In this document: piece by piece, positions 8,697 to 18,380 of the stretch
Layout: each line of letters begins with the position of its first letter
Position numbering within the stretch: position 1 is the first letter of the stretch
DNA from: Georgenia satyanarayanai
GTDB lineage: Bacteria > Actinomycetota > Actinomycetes > Actinomycetales > Actinomycetaceae
NCBI RefSeq assembly: GCF_023715365.1
Contig: NZ_JAMBNZ010000003.1
Span: 186,001-250,000 of the forward strand
Direction: 5' to 3'
DNA: 64,000 nucleotides
Notes under the pieces: model-generated
What the model saw: the letters and a program-made list of their open reading frames with translations, nothing else
What the model was told of the DNA's origin: nothing
Databases searched by the model: none
Program-made: the position numbers and the translations under genes

Positions 8697-8706
8697 TGCG
8701 TGCCTG

Positions 8707-9323
8707 CTACTCGGGGCTGGTCACGGCCACGCGCGCAGCGCGCAGCACCTTCTCGCCCACTCGGTAGCCGGGCTGCATGACCTGGGCGATCGTCGTGGAC
8801 GTCGCCTCCGGGTCCGGCGTGCTCATGAGCGCGTCGTGCAGCTCGGGGTCGAACTCCTCGGCGGGGGCGCCGAAGCGCTCGACGCCGAAGCGCTGCGCCA
8901 GCGTCGACTCGAGCTTCTCGGCGGTCGCGCCGAGCGGGCCGGTGAGGTCGCCGTGCTGGCGGGCCAGCTCGATCTCGTCGAGGACGCCGAGGAGCGCCTC
9001 GACCACCTCGGCCTGCCCCGCGGCGCGCTGCTCGGAGGCAGCGGCCTTGGAGCGCCGCACGTAGCCGTTGTACTCCTGCTGGAGGTTGTACAGGTCGGCG
9101 TTGCGCCGGGCGAGCTGGTCGCTGAGGTCGGCGGCCTCCGCCTTGGCGGCCGCGAGGGCGCCGTCCTGCGGCTGGTCGGCCTCCGCGGCGGGCGCCTCCT
9201 CCGGCGCGTCCTGGGCGGGCTCGCGCACCTTCCCGGTCTCCGGGTCGATGCGGCGCCTGTCGCGCACGACGGGCTTGATCTCGTCGCCCTCCGGCGGGCC
9301 CTGTGCCTGGGGGTTCTCCGCGG

Positions 9324-9327
<4 letters not shown>
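8707..9327 (-). CDS. grpE: Nucleotide exchange factor GrpE, 206 aa
   Basis: It releases ADP from DnaK. The N terminus is charged and disordered. A long coiled coil follows (about residues 70-120, [21 protein letters not shown]) and then the C-terminal beta domain with the family motifs [11 protein letters not shown] and [16 protein letters not shown]. The GTG start at 9325-9327 overlaps the dnaK stop as GTGA, giving translational coupling. Confidence 0.96.
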
Positions 9328-11177
<1,850 letters not shown>

Positions 11178-11221
11178 GTGTCGTTCTCCTGTCCTAGTGC
11201 GCGGGTCGGGAGGTTCCGGCC

Positions 11222-11242
11222 CTTGAGTCATCCACACTCAAG
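11222..11242 (-). promoter_or_regulatory. HAIR box 1 (HspR operator) upstream of dnaK
   Basis: CTTGAGT-CATCCAC-ACTCAAG is a perfect match to the HAIR consensus, ending 45 bp before the dnaK ATG. A TTGACA-like -35 element on the dnaK strand (11263-11268) lies about 20 bp upstream, so HspR bound here would cover the core promoter. Confidence 0.93.
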
Positions 11243-11283
11243 TCTGCGCGTCGTCGCCGACATGTCAACTCGGCGGGTGCGAA

Positions 11284-11304
11284 CTTGAGTCTACGTGGCT
11301 CAAC
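11284..11304 (-). promoter_or_regulatory. HAIR box 2 upstream of dnaK
   Basis: CTTGAGT-CTACGTG-GCTCAAC keeps 12 of 14 HAIR positions and the N7 spacing. It is centred 62 bp upstream of box 1, about six helical turns, so cooperative binding is possible. The transposon end lies 55 bp beyond it. Confidence 0.8.
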
Positions 11305-11354
11305 CTCACTAGTTCAGGATTCATTCCCGACGGCGCCTGGACGTCGACCGCTGC

Positions 11355-11359
11355 TCCCT
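11355..11359. repeat. Target-site duplication TCCCT, left copy
   Basis: The five bases TCCCT directly abut the transposon end TGTAGGTTC. The identical five bases follow the other end at 21667-21671. A 5-bp duplication is what Tn7-family and related DDE transposases produce. Confidence 0.9.
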
Positions 11360-11368
11360 TGTAGGTTC
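11360..11368 (+). repeat. Left terminal inverted repeat of the transposon
   Basis: TGTAGGTTC is the exact reverse complement of 21658-21666. Similarity continues loosely inward: CGCCGAAGTTG here against TCGGCCGAGCTG read from the other end. Confidence 0.88.
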
Positions 11369-11380
11369 CGCCGAAGTTGG

Positions 11381-11437
11381 CAGTAGTCCCACCTATCTGA
11401 CAGTGGCGTGTCAGTAGTCCCATCTATCTGTCAGTGG
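11381..11437 (+). repeat. Two 26-bp direct repeats in the left end (probable TnsB sites)
   Basis: Copies at 11381-11406 and 11412-11437 match at 24 of 26 positions; each starts CAGTAGTCCCA and ends CAGTGG, with a 31-bp period. They begin 21 bp inside the element. Tn7-like ends carry such repeated transposase-binding sites. The second copy overlaps the first codons of the longest tnsA frame, so TnsB binding may also control the operon. Confidence 0.8.
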
Positions 11438-12189
11438 GCCACGATGAGCACGTGGGCGTGCGCGGTGTCACCCTGCGGTACTGCAACGTCGCCGGCGACG
11501 ACGTCACGACGACGTGGGAGCAAGCGCGCGCCGATCTGATCATCGACGGTCTCCCCGTTCGGGTCCCTCCGACCTACCGGGGGCAGCGCAGCTATCCGGG
11601 GGTGTTCTGGGCGGCCACGATCCATCGGACGCTCGTCTACGAGAGCCTGCTGGAGCTGGACCGGTTGTGGCTGGCGGACTTTGACCCAACGGTGGTGGGA
11701 ATCTGCACGCAGCCGTTCCAGATCGCTGCGCGCGACGGTGCCGCCCAGCGCTCGCACGTGCCCGACATCCTCCTGCTCCATGAGGACCGCAAGGTCACCC
11801 TGGTCGATGTGAAGCCGGCCGCCCTCCTCGACAAGCCAGCTGTCAGGGCCCAGTTCGACTGGACACGGACGCTGTGCCGCGACAAGGGCTGGCGCTACGA
11901 GGTCTTCTCCGGCGCCGACGCCACGGTGCTGCGTAACGTCAAGGCACTGGCCATCGGGCGCCGTGGGGCCCGGCTGCCAGACGGCTACCTCGATCAGGCA
12001 CGGGCAACCTTGTGCGGCGAGGTGCTCACCCTTGGCGAAGCGCTTGCCCGTAGGCCTGGGACCTACGAGGACACCTCCTGGCGAGTGGCAGTCGCGGCAT
12101 GCGTGTGGTCCGGCGAGATCACGCTGAATCTCCGCCGGCCCTTGAACACCGAGACGATCCTGAGCCCATCGGTAGGAGCAGCGGCATGA
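11434..12189 (+). CDS. tnsA: TnsA-like transposon endonuclease, 251 aa
   Basis: TnsA cuts the 5' ends during cut-and-paste transposition, in a complex with TnsB. The catalytic core of a restriction-like endonuclease is visible: Glu in RTLVYESLLELDRL (about Glu70), Asp in SHVPDILLL (about Asp111) and the D-x-K of TLVDVKPA (about 125-127). The preceding RGQRSYPGVFWAATI also fits the family. The C-terminal half is the smaller winged-helix region. The GTG at 11434 gives the longest form, but it lies inside the end repeat; GTG 11452 or 11458 are alternatives. The stop overlaps the tnsB start as ATGA. Confidence 0.88.
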   Translation: MGHDEHVGVRGVTLRYCNVAGDDVTTTWEQARADLIIDGLPVRVPPTYRGQRSYPGVFWAATIHRTLVYESLLELDRLWLADFDPTVVGICTQPFQIAARDGAAQRSHVPDILLLHEDRKVTLVDVKPAALLDKPAVRAQFDWTRTLCRDKGWRYEVFSGADATVLRNVKALAIGRRGARLPDGYLDQARATLCGEVLTLGEALARRPGTYEDTSWRVAVAACVWSGEITLNLRRPLNTETILSPSVGAAA

Positions 12190-14174
12190 GCGTGGAGAGC
12201 CTGGACGTCTCGGTCGGCGCCCGACTCTGGTACCAGGGAAGCGCCTGGACGGTGGTCGAGCACGACGGCGACGGCGTGATGCTGCGTTCGGGCGACCACT
12301 TCAGGAAGGTGCATGCGCCCTCGCTGGTCGGCGCCGCCGAGTCGCTCGACTATCGGGCCGTCCAGCACACCGACACGGAGCTGGACGCGATCGTTCTCGC
12401 GGCGCTGAGCTCGAAGCAGCGGGCCGAGGTCGAACGTCAGGCGACGGTGTTCGACGAACTCGTCCTCGCCCCTTCCGAGACTCCAGCCAACGACCGGTAC
12501 CAGGCCGCGGCGGAGGAGCTCGGGATCTCCCTTCGCACGGCCTACCGCCGCGGGCAGCGGTACGCGGAAAAGGGACTCATCGGCCTGGTCGACACACGCC
12601 GGCTCCAGCCGCGTCGGCCCACGGTCGACCCGGAGTGGGACGTCGCATGCCTCGAGGTTCTCCAGGGCTATCGCGACCTCTCGAACCCGACGATCAAGTC
12701 GGTCCTGCGCAAGACCGATGCCCTTTTCCTCGCCCAGCACCCGCAGGCAGCTCTCCCCTCCCGATCTGTCGCGTACCTGCGCATTCGGGAGCTGGACAAG
12801 GGCCGCTACACCTTCGGCGCGGCCAAGCAGCGACGGTCGGTGGCCGAGCGACCCCAGGGCGTGCTGGGGCGGCTGCGGGCCGACCGACCCGGTCAGTACG
12901 TCGTCCTGGACACCACCCGCCTGGACGTCTTCGCGATGGAACCAATCACCGGGCGGTGGCTCAACACCGAACTGACGGTCGCGATGGACCTGCACTCCCG
13001 ATGCATCCTTGGTCTGGCGCTGCGCGCGGTCTCGACCAAAGCGCAGGACGTCGCGACAGTCCTCTTCCAGGTGGCCACTCCCCAGCAGTGGGGGCCGGCC
13101 CCAGCCGACGAGGTGCCGGCGCCGTACGTCGGCGTCCCGGACAACCTGATCACGCTGGCCACCGGCGCCCTGCCGGACACGATCGTGGTCGACCACGGCA
13201 AGGTCTACCTCGCGGAGCACACCAAGGCCGTGTGCCACCGCCTGGGGATCAACATCCAGCCCGCGATACCGCACAAGCCGACGGACAAGCCCACGATCGA
13301 GCGGTTCTTCCGTACCTTGCGCCAGCAGCTCCTGGAGCACCTGCCCGCCTACAAGGGCCCCGACGTCTACTCCCGCGGCAAAGACGTGGAGACCGAGGCG
13401 TTCTACTACGTCTCCGAGCTCGAGGCGATCATCCGCGAGTGGGTCGGGATCTACCACCACACCCCGCATCAGGGCCTGTGCGACCCGCGGCTACCCCACG
13501 TGGAACTCTCTCCGGCGGAGATGTTCGCCCGCGGGATGGCCGCCGCCGGGGTGCTGCGGCTGCCGGCGAGCCAGGACCTGCGCATGGAGTTCCTCGACGT
13601 CGCCTGGCGCACCATCCAGCACTACGGCGTGGAGATCGACGGGCGCCGCTACGACGGGCCCGGGCTGAACCTGCACCGCGGGGTCAAGTCGACCTACGGC
13701 GGCGCCCACCCGGGCCGATGGCCGATCATGGTCGACCGCGACGACGTGCGCACCGTCTTCTTCCGCGACCCCGACACCCGCGAGTGGCACGAGCTGGTCT
13801 GGGAGCACGCCCCGGGGCTCCAGGCGCCGTTCAGCGCCGAGGCGGCGGCCTACACCCGGGGCTTGAGCCTGAAGAGCGACCGGCACGTCGACCCCGGTGG
13901 GGCGCTGGCAGACCTGCTCGACCGGTACAGCAAGGGCGCGGTCACGAGTCGGCGGGAGCAGAATCTCGCCCGCCGCCTGGCCACCCAACCCACCAGCGAG
14001 CCGGGCGGCGGCTCGACGCCGGCGGAGGTGGCCTCGACTCCGGGGGTGATCGATCTGCTCGCCCACCTGGAGCGCCGCCGCGCCCAACCGCAGGTGAGCG
14101 ATGACCTGGATGTGTTCGAGCGGTACTACGCCGAGCATCCCGACGAGGAGGTCTTTGAGGTGTTCGACGAATGA
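12186..14174 (+). CDS. tnsB: TnsB/TniA-like DDE transposase, 662 aa
   Basis: The transposase binds the end repeats, cuts the 3' ends and joins them to the target. An N-terminal helix-turn-helix region (about 105-145, ELGISLRTAYRRGQRYAEKGLIGLVD) precedes the RNase-H-fold core. The triad is Asp in VVLDTTRLDV (about 242), Asp in TIVVDHGKVY (about 336) and Glu in KPTIERFFRTL (about 372). The C-terminal Mu-type beta domain follows (YDGPGLN... VDRDDVRTVFF). The ATG at 12186 overlaps the tnsA stop and the stop overlaps tnsC. Size and order match TnsB of Tn7 relatives. No truncation is seen. Confidence 0.95.
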   Translation: MSVESLDVSVGARLWYQGSAWTVVEHDGDGVMLRSGDHFRKVHAPSLVGAAESLDYRAVQHTDTELDAIVLAALSSKQRAEVERQATVFDELVLAPSETPANDRYQAAAEELGISLRTAYRRGQRYAEKGLIGLVDTRRLQPRRPTVDPEWDVACLEVLQGYRDLSNPTIKSVLRKTDALFLAQHPQAALPSRSVAYLRIRELDKGRYTFGAAKQRRSVAERPQGVLGRLRADRPGQYVVLDTTRLDVFAMEPITGRWLNTELTVAMDLHSRCILGLALRAVSTKAQDVATVLFQVATPQQWGPAPADEVPAPYVGVPDNLITLATGALPDTIVVDHGKVYLAEHTKAVCHRLGINIQPAIPHKPTDKPTIERFFRTLRQQLLEHLPAYKGPDVYSRGKDVETEAFYYVSELEAIIREWVGIYHHTPHQGLCDPRLPHVELSPAEMFARGMAAAGVLRLPASQDLRMEFLDVAWRTIQHYGVEIDGRRYDGPGLNLHRGVKSTYGGAHPGRWPIMVDRDDVRTVFFRDPDTREWHELVWEHAPGLQAPFSAEAAAYTRGLSLKSDRHVDPGGALADLLDRYSKGAVTSRREQNLARRLATQPTSEPGGGSTPAEVASTPGVIDLLAHLERRRAQPQVSDDLDVFERYYAEHPDEEVFEVFDE

Positions 14175-15235
14175 ACCCGTGGGCGGCCTGGCTCCGGGCG
14201 AACGCGCCGGTCCGGTACAACCTGGCGACCAAGCAGGGGTGGGACGCGTTCGTCCACGCCGCCCCGCGCGAGCCGCTCGGGCTGCTCTCGCGGGCGCAGA
14301 TGGCGCGGATGGGCTCGGAGGAGCTCGAGGACTACAACGAGGCCCGGGGTGTGTGGAACGCCAACCCGCCGACCGTGCATACCGCCCAGCTCACGGGCGC
14401 CTACGGCGTGATCGACCAGGTGATGGCCTCCAACCGGCGCGACAGTGACAAGTTGCGCGGCGCCGTCGTCATCGACGCCGCCCCCGCGCTGGGCAAGACC
14501 ACTATCGCTACCCGCTACGCCCGCGACTTCCACCGCAAGATCATTCGCCGCCTGGGGCCGCACACCCCCGAGGGTCATCAGCGCCTGCCGGTGGCCTACC
14601 TGCCGCTCAGCGCGGGCACCACCCTCAAGGGCCTGAACCTCAAGCTGCTGCGCTTCTACGGCCACCCCGCCGCCACCCGTGCCACCCGCGCCGAGCTCGG
14701 GGGTCTGGCGGTTGACTGCGTGCAGTCCTGCCAGACCCAGGTGATCGTCATCGACGACATGCACTTCATCGACTTCAAGCACCGCAACGGCCAGGAGGTC
14801 TCCAACCACCTCAAGGGCCTGGCCAACGAGATGCCGGTGACCTTCCTCTACGTCGGGGTCCGCCTGCACCACAAGCGGTTCTTCGACGAAGGCCTCCTGG
14901 GTGAGGACGCCGCCTACGCCCAGACCTCCCGACGCGCCACCCGCTGCCAGGTCGCCCCCTTCACCATCACCACCACCCCCGGAGCCCGCGCCTGGACATC
15001 GTTGCTGGCAGCGCTCGAGCAGCACCTGCTCCTCGCCGATGCGCGTCCGGGCATGCTCACCGACCACGCCGGGCTGTTGCACCGGCGCACCCAGGGCTGC
15101 ATCGGCTCGCTGACCAACCTCCTGGACCGGGCCTGCTACCTGGCCATCGCCACCGGCGCCGAGACCATCACCGCCGACCTCCTCAACAACGTCACGATCG
15201 ACAATGCCGCCCAGACCCTCGCCAGCGTCAGCTGA
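14171..15235 (+). CDS. tnsC: TnsC/TniB-like AAA+ ATPase, 354 aa
   Basis: The ATPase links target choice (TniQ) to the transposase. Walker A is IDAAPALGKTT (about 101-111) and Walker B is VIVIDDMHF (about 191-199), followed by sensor-type residues near FLYVGV. In Walker A the first Gly of GxxxxGKT is Ala, a departure from the usual pattern, but GKT is intact. It starts at an ATGA overlap with tnsB and overlaps the start of tniQ by 32 bp. Length is at the short, TniB-like end of the range. Confidence 0.92.
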   Translation: MNPWAAWLRANAPVRYNLATKQGWDAFVHAAPREPLGLLSRAQMARMGSEELEDYNEARGVWNANPPTVHTAQLTGAYGVIDQVMASNRRDSDKLRGAVVIDAAPALGKTTIATRYARDFHRKIIRRLGPHTPEGHQRLPVAYLPLSAGTTLKGLNLKLLRFYGHPAATRATRAELGGLAVDCVQSCQTQVIVIDDMHFIDFKHRNGQEVSNHLKGLANEMPVTFLYVGVRLHHKRFFDEGLLGEDAAYAQTSRRATRCQVAPFTITTTPGARAWTSLLAALEQHLLLADARPGMLTDHAGLLHRRTQGCIGSLTNLLDRACYLAIATGAETITADLLNNVTIDNAAQTLASVS

Positions 15236-16856
15236 GGCGCGTAGTGGCGGACCGTCCGCGGCGACGGTGGGTGGGCGGGACCTGCGGGTGCTACCGGGGC
15301 GTGCCTCGTGGCCGTTCGCGGTCCCGATCGTGACCGGGGAGCACATCACGTCGTGGCTTGCGCGCCTGGCCTGTCGCTACCGGGTCGCGCCCCGGGACCT
15401 GCTCATCGCGGCGGATCCGGAACTGTCCCACCAGGTCCCGCGGGTGCCCTCCCGTTGGCCGATCGAGGGGTTGGCGGCCGTCACCGGGCAGCCGGCGGGC
15501 CGGCTGCGTTCGGCGATCTCCGCTCCGGCCGAGGTGGAGTTCACCGCCTATCTCGAGCGGTTCCGTCGACCCCGGCCGTCGAGGGCGCCCGGGTCTGGGT
15601 TCTGCCCGCTGTGCCTGGGTGAGGCTCCCGCGTGGCCAGCTTCATGGCAGGCAGTGGTCCACCGGGTGTGCGTTCGCCACCGGTGCGCCCTGGTCCAACG
15701 GTGCCCCGGGTGCGGGTATCGGCCGCGGTCGCGTCCGTCCTGGCTCGGTGTGCCGCATCCGGCGTGGCGTTGCCCCTCGAGACTGGAAGGCGAGCGTGGC
15801 AAGGCGCGCACGCACGCGCACTGGTGCCAGACCGATCTGCGCCTGCTCGTCGCGGAGCCGGCCGACCAGGGCGTCGTCGCGGCGCAGGCCTGGCTGCTGG
15901 AGCTCATCGACCAGACCACCTGCGACCCTGCCACGGTGCGCGCCAGCGGCGGCCTGGAGCTCTGTGCTGGTGAGCTCCTGGAGGTCGCGTTCGAGATCAT
16001 CACCGAGGTGGCGGGGTCAGCGGGTGCTCATCCCGGTCCCGATGGCGTCCTGGTCGCGCACCAGATCCTGTCCGTCGCGGACCCAGTGGAGGCGGCCGCG
16101 CGGCGTCGAGCACGCGGGGTGCTGGCACCGGGCTCTGCCCGGGTACCCATCACGTTCACCGGCACCACGTGGCGGCGCCCGCGTAGCGCCCCGGCGATCG
16201 CGCTCACGCTCAGTCAGGAGGCCGAGCACCTGAGCGTGGCCACGCGATTGGCGTTCCGCACCGGCACACGGGTCCCGCGCCTGCCGCCACCCACCGGCCC
16301 GCTGCTCGGTTCGCGGCTCCTGCCCCAGCAGCTCTGGCCCGGCGTGCTTGGGCAGTACGACGCCATCGCTGGCCCGCACAGCCGGGCGTTGCTGTCCATC
16401 GCCCTGGCCAAGCTCGGCAATCCGATCCCGCTGAGCGCGATCGCGGTGGACATGGGGCTGCCAGCGTGGATGGCGGGCCGCCTCAACCGGTTCCTGTCCT
16501 CGCCACCGGGGCGCACCGGGCTGCTGGCCGATCTCGAAGGGGTCCATGGGGACCTGCTCACCACGCGACCGCCGATCAACTACCGTCGCCGGCGCGCGGT
16601 CGGCGCCGACTACGCACAGTTCAACACCCTCGTCAAGGCAGCCGACCGCGATGAGGGCTGGCACCTGCCTGATCGCCAACTCCGGCGGCTCACCCGGCTG
16701 TTCTGGGAAACCTTCACCGGCTCCGATCGTCGCTACTGTCCGCAGCCCGCGCCGGCAGCAGCCGCTTTCGATGTCGAGGACTGGGAGCGGCTCGAACGCA
16801 TCTACGCACGCATCGCCGGTGTCACCGGCGAACCGCTGGCGTGGGCACCGACTTGA
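15204..16856 (+). CDS. tniQ: TniQ/TnsD-type target-selection protein, 550 aa
   Basis: TniQ-family proteins recognise the target DNA and recruit TnsC. The N-terminal TniQ domain begins near residue 30 (ITSWLARLACRYRV). The zinc-binding cluster is Cys134-x2-Cys137, then Cys156-x2-His159 and Cys167-x2-Cys170, as in the family's CPxC...CxxH...CPxCG. The long C-terminal part would be the DNA-reading region, as in TnsD. The ATG at 15204 is used; GTG 15267 is an alternative closer to the domain edge. The frame ends at a TGA (16854-16856), but coding sequence continues in the same phase to 17147. Confidence 0.9.
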   Translation: MPPRPSPASAEARSGGPSAATVGGRDLRVLPGRASWPFAVPIVTGEHITSWLARLACRYRVAPRDLLIAADPELSHQVPRVPSRWPIEGLAAVTGQPAGRLRSAISAPAEVEFTAYLERFRRPRPSRAPGSGFCPLCLGEAPAWPASWQAVVHRVCVRHRCALVQRCPGCGYRPRSRPSWLGVPHPAWRCPSRLEGERGKARTHAHWCQTDLRLLVAEPADQGVVAAQAWLLELIDQTTCDPATVRASGGLELCAGELLEVAFEIITEVAGSAGAHPGPDGVLVAHQILSVADPVEAAARRRARGVLAPGSARVPITFTGTTWRRPRSAPAIALTLSQEAEHLSVATRLAFRTGTRVPRLPPPTGPLLGSRLLPQQLWPGVLGQYDAIAGPHSRALLSIALAKLGNPIPLSAIAVDMGLPAWMAGRLNRFLSSPPGRTGLLADLEGVHGDLLTTRPPINYRRRRAVGADYAQFNTLVKAADRDEGWHLPDRQLRRLTRLFWETFTGSDRRYCPQPAPAAAAFDVEDWERLERIYARIAGVTGEPLAWAPT

Positions 16857-17147
16857 AACCGGCAGGCTCTCGAGACCGTCCGCCCGCAAGACCCGCTGCC
16901 CCAAGCACCCCGGCCGGCAACCGCGATCGCCGAAGCGATCACCCTGCTCGAGGCCCACGGCGGCCAACTGCCACCCATCACCGAACGAGGCAGCGAGCAC
17001 ACCCGGACGGACCTGGCCCACCTGTGCCGATACCTCTCCAGCGGCCGCGTGCCCGAGTCCCCCGACGACGATCACGACCCGGAGCAAGACCCGCGCACCG
17101 TGCTACGGCACACACTCGATCCCACTACCCCGTGGCCGGACGACTGA
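16857..17147 (+). other. Coding-like segment in phase with tniQ, after its TGA
   Basis: The frame stays open for 96 codons after the tniQ stop and has the G/C third-position bias of a real gene. The translation includes AIAEAITLLEAHGGQLPP and TDLAHLCRYLSSGRVPE, ending TLDPTTPWPDD. No ATG or GTG start occurs in the segment. It may be the original C terminus of TniQ cut off by a nonsense mutation, a readthrough product, or a gene starting at a CTG or TTG. I do not recognise a domain. Confidence 0.5.
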
Positions 17148-17674
17148 ACCCACACCCCGCGCCACACCCGGGGTTGGAGGACGATCACGACGGTCACCGG
17201 GCAGCGCTCACTCACCGGCCGCCCTGGATCGTGACCGAACGATGGCGGGGTGCTCGGACGGATCGCTATCGGTGGACGAGGCACGCCGAACTGCGGGAAC
17301 TGCGGCCGCCGGTGACGGGTTGGGGATCGACCACCGGTCCCGGTGCCCCGCAACAACGCGGGCCCCAGCCAGCCACTCCCCCAGCCGCTGCTGTGTCCCT
17401 CTGCGGCGCTCGAATGCTCTCACGCGCCCTGACTACCTGGATGCCGGAGGCCGCGACTCGCTATCACAGTGGCTCGTAAGCCTGAGCCCGGGTAAGGATA
17501 TCCCGAGACTGGCTTAGCAACCTCACGGGAGCCAACGCCACTTACCCGGGATCCAAAATGGGGCGAAATAGGCACCCTATGATCGCGCACGAGCCAGGTT
17601 CTCAGACGAGCTCATGCAGACAAGAGAGCCGGCAGACCGAGCGCAGGCGAGATCTCCGGCGCGACCCAGATAGC
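17148..17674. other. No supported gene; inverted-repeat boundary inside transposon
   Basis: No frame here looks coding: the open frames are Arg/Pro-rich shadows. Base composition falls from GC-rich to mixed near 17480-17560. At that point a 10-bp perfect inverted repeat (CCCGGGTAAG at 17487-17496 and CTTACCCGGG at 17541-17550) encloses a 44-nt segment, and GTAAGCC/GGCTTAG partly overlaps it. This marks the junction of transposition module and cargo and may be a scar of an earlier insertion or a transcription end. Confidence 0.5.
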
Positions 17675-18079
17675 CTAGTTCGCGCTGAACGCTTGGAACC
17701 GGACCGTGCCCTTACCTTCATAAGAGTACCAGTTGCCGAACACTGTCTGGCTTCCGAGGCTAATGTTCCGCCAGTTCGATATAGTCGCGGTACCCGAGCC
17801 ATTGGTCAATATCAGTGACTGGGTGGGCTGTAGCGTCCGGTGACGACGAAAATCGGCTTGATAAGGCTTGTTGACCCAAGCCCGTGACCGCGTGTCGACT
17901 CTTCCGTTGAGATTGACGGTTGTCGGCCCAAACACCGTCTGAGCGAACGTCGCTTGGTAGTTGTACTGACCGCTATCCAGACTGAACGCCGCATGCGCTC
18001 CAGGCGTCGCCACCAGCCCGACTGCCAACACTGGCAATGCGATGAGTCGTGCCACCGCCTGCACCGTAGTCCGCCACAT
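17675..18079 (-). CDS. Secreted small protein of unknown family, 134 aa
   Basis: Residues 1-30 form a clear Sec signal peptide: basic start MWRTTVQAVARL, hydrophobic core, cleavage after GAHA. The mature protein of about 104 residues has no cysteine, is rich in Gln, Asn, Thr, Ser and aromatic residues, and looks beta-rich. QTVFG occurs twice, in FAQTVFGPT and GSQTVFGNW. The middle is basic (RVDTRSRAWVNKPYQADFRRHR). It is divergent from the ABC transporter genes that begin 301 bp away. An exported toxin, bacteriocin or surface protein served by that transporter is possible, but no known bacteriocin family is recognised. Confidence 0.75.
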   Translation of the reverse strand: MWRTTVQAVARLIALPVLAVGLVATPGAHAAFSLDSGQYNYQATFAQTVFGPTTVNLNGRVDTRSRAWVNKPYQADFRRHRTLQPTQSLILTNGSGTATISNWRNISLGSQTVFGNWYSYEGKGTVRFQAFSAN

Positions 18080-18380
18080 GAAGGTCCCCCCGAACGGTCG
18101 TCATCGACACCTATTGCCGTGAGTCTCTCGGCAGGGAGGCCTACTGTCAAGGGGCCCGCACCCCCCGACGCCCCCCACGACGGTGCTCCGGGGCCGCCAC
18201 CATGCACCGCGCGTTACAGTCCTATGCTTGTCGGTCCGAACGTCGACAGCGCCGCTTGCGACTCTCCTCAGGCATCCTGGGGCCCGCCCTGGCAGCAAGA
18301 CGCGTCCCAGCGACGGCACTCAAGGGGGGTGACGCATCGATGGCCTCGCGCGGTCACGAACTGAGGAGCACACCTAGGCC
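18080..18380. other. Divergent intergenic region in cargo
   Basis: The 301 bp between the secreted-protein gene and the ABC operon hold no credible gene. GGGGGGACC before the leftward ATG and GAGGAG (about 18363-18368) before the rightward ATG are the two ribosome binding sites. Both promoters must lie here, but I cannot assign convincing -35/-10 pairs. Confidence 0.5.

Noticed and set aside
11381-11437. Two repeats resembling a tiny CRISPR array
   Set aside because: Only two copies with a 5-bp gap, no cas gene, and position at a transposon end: these are transposase-binding repeats.
16854-16856. TGA as selenocysteine codon in TniQ
   Set aside because: No SECIS-like structure or selenoprotein relative is evident; a nonsense mutation or true stop is simpler.
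16841-17479. 212-codon Arg/Pro-rich frame after tniQ
   Set aside because: Composition is that of a shadow frame and it overlaps a better coding frame in phase with tniQ.
17675-18079. Lactococcin-972-type bacteriocin
   Set aside because: Size, signal peptide and neighbouring ABC genes are suggestive, but the family's sequence pattern is not found in the mature part.
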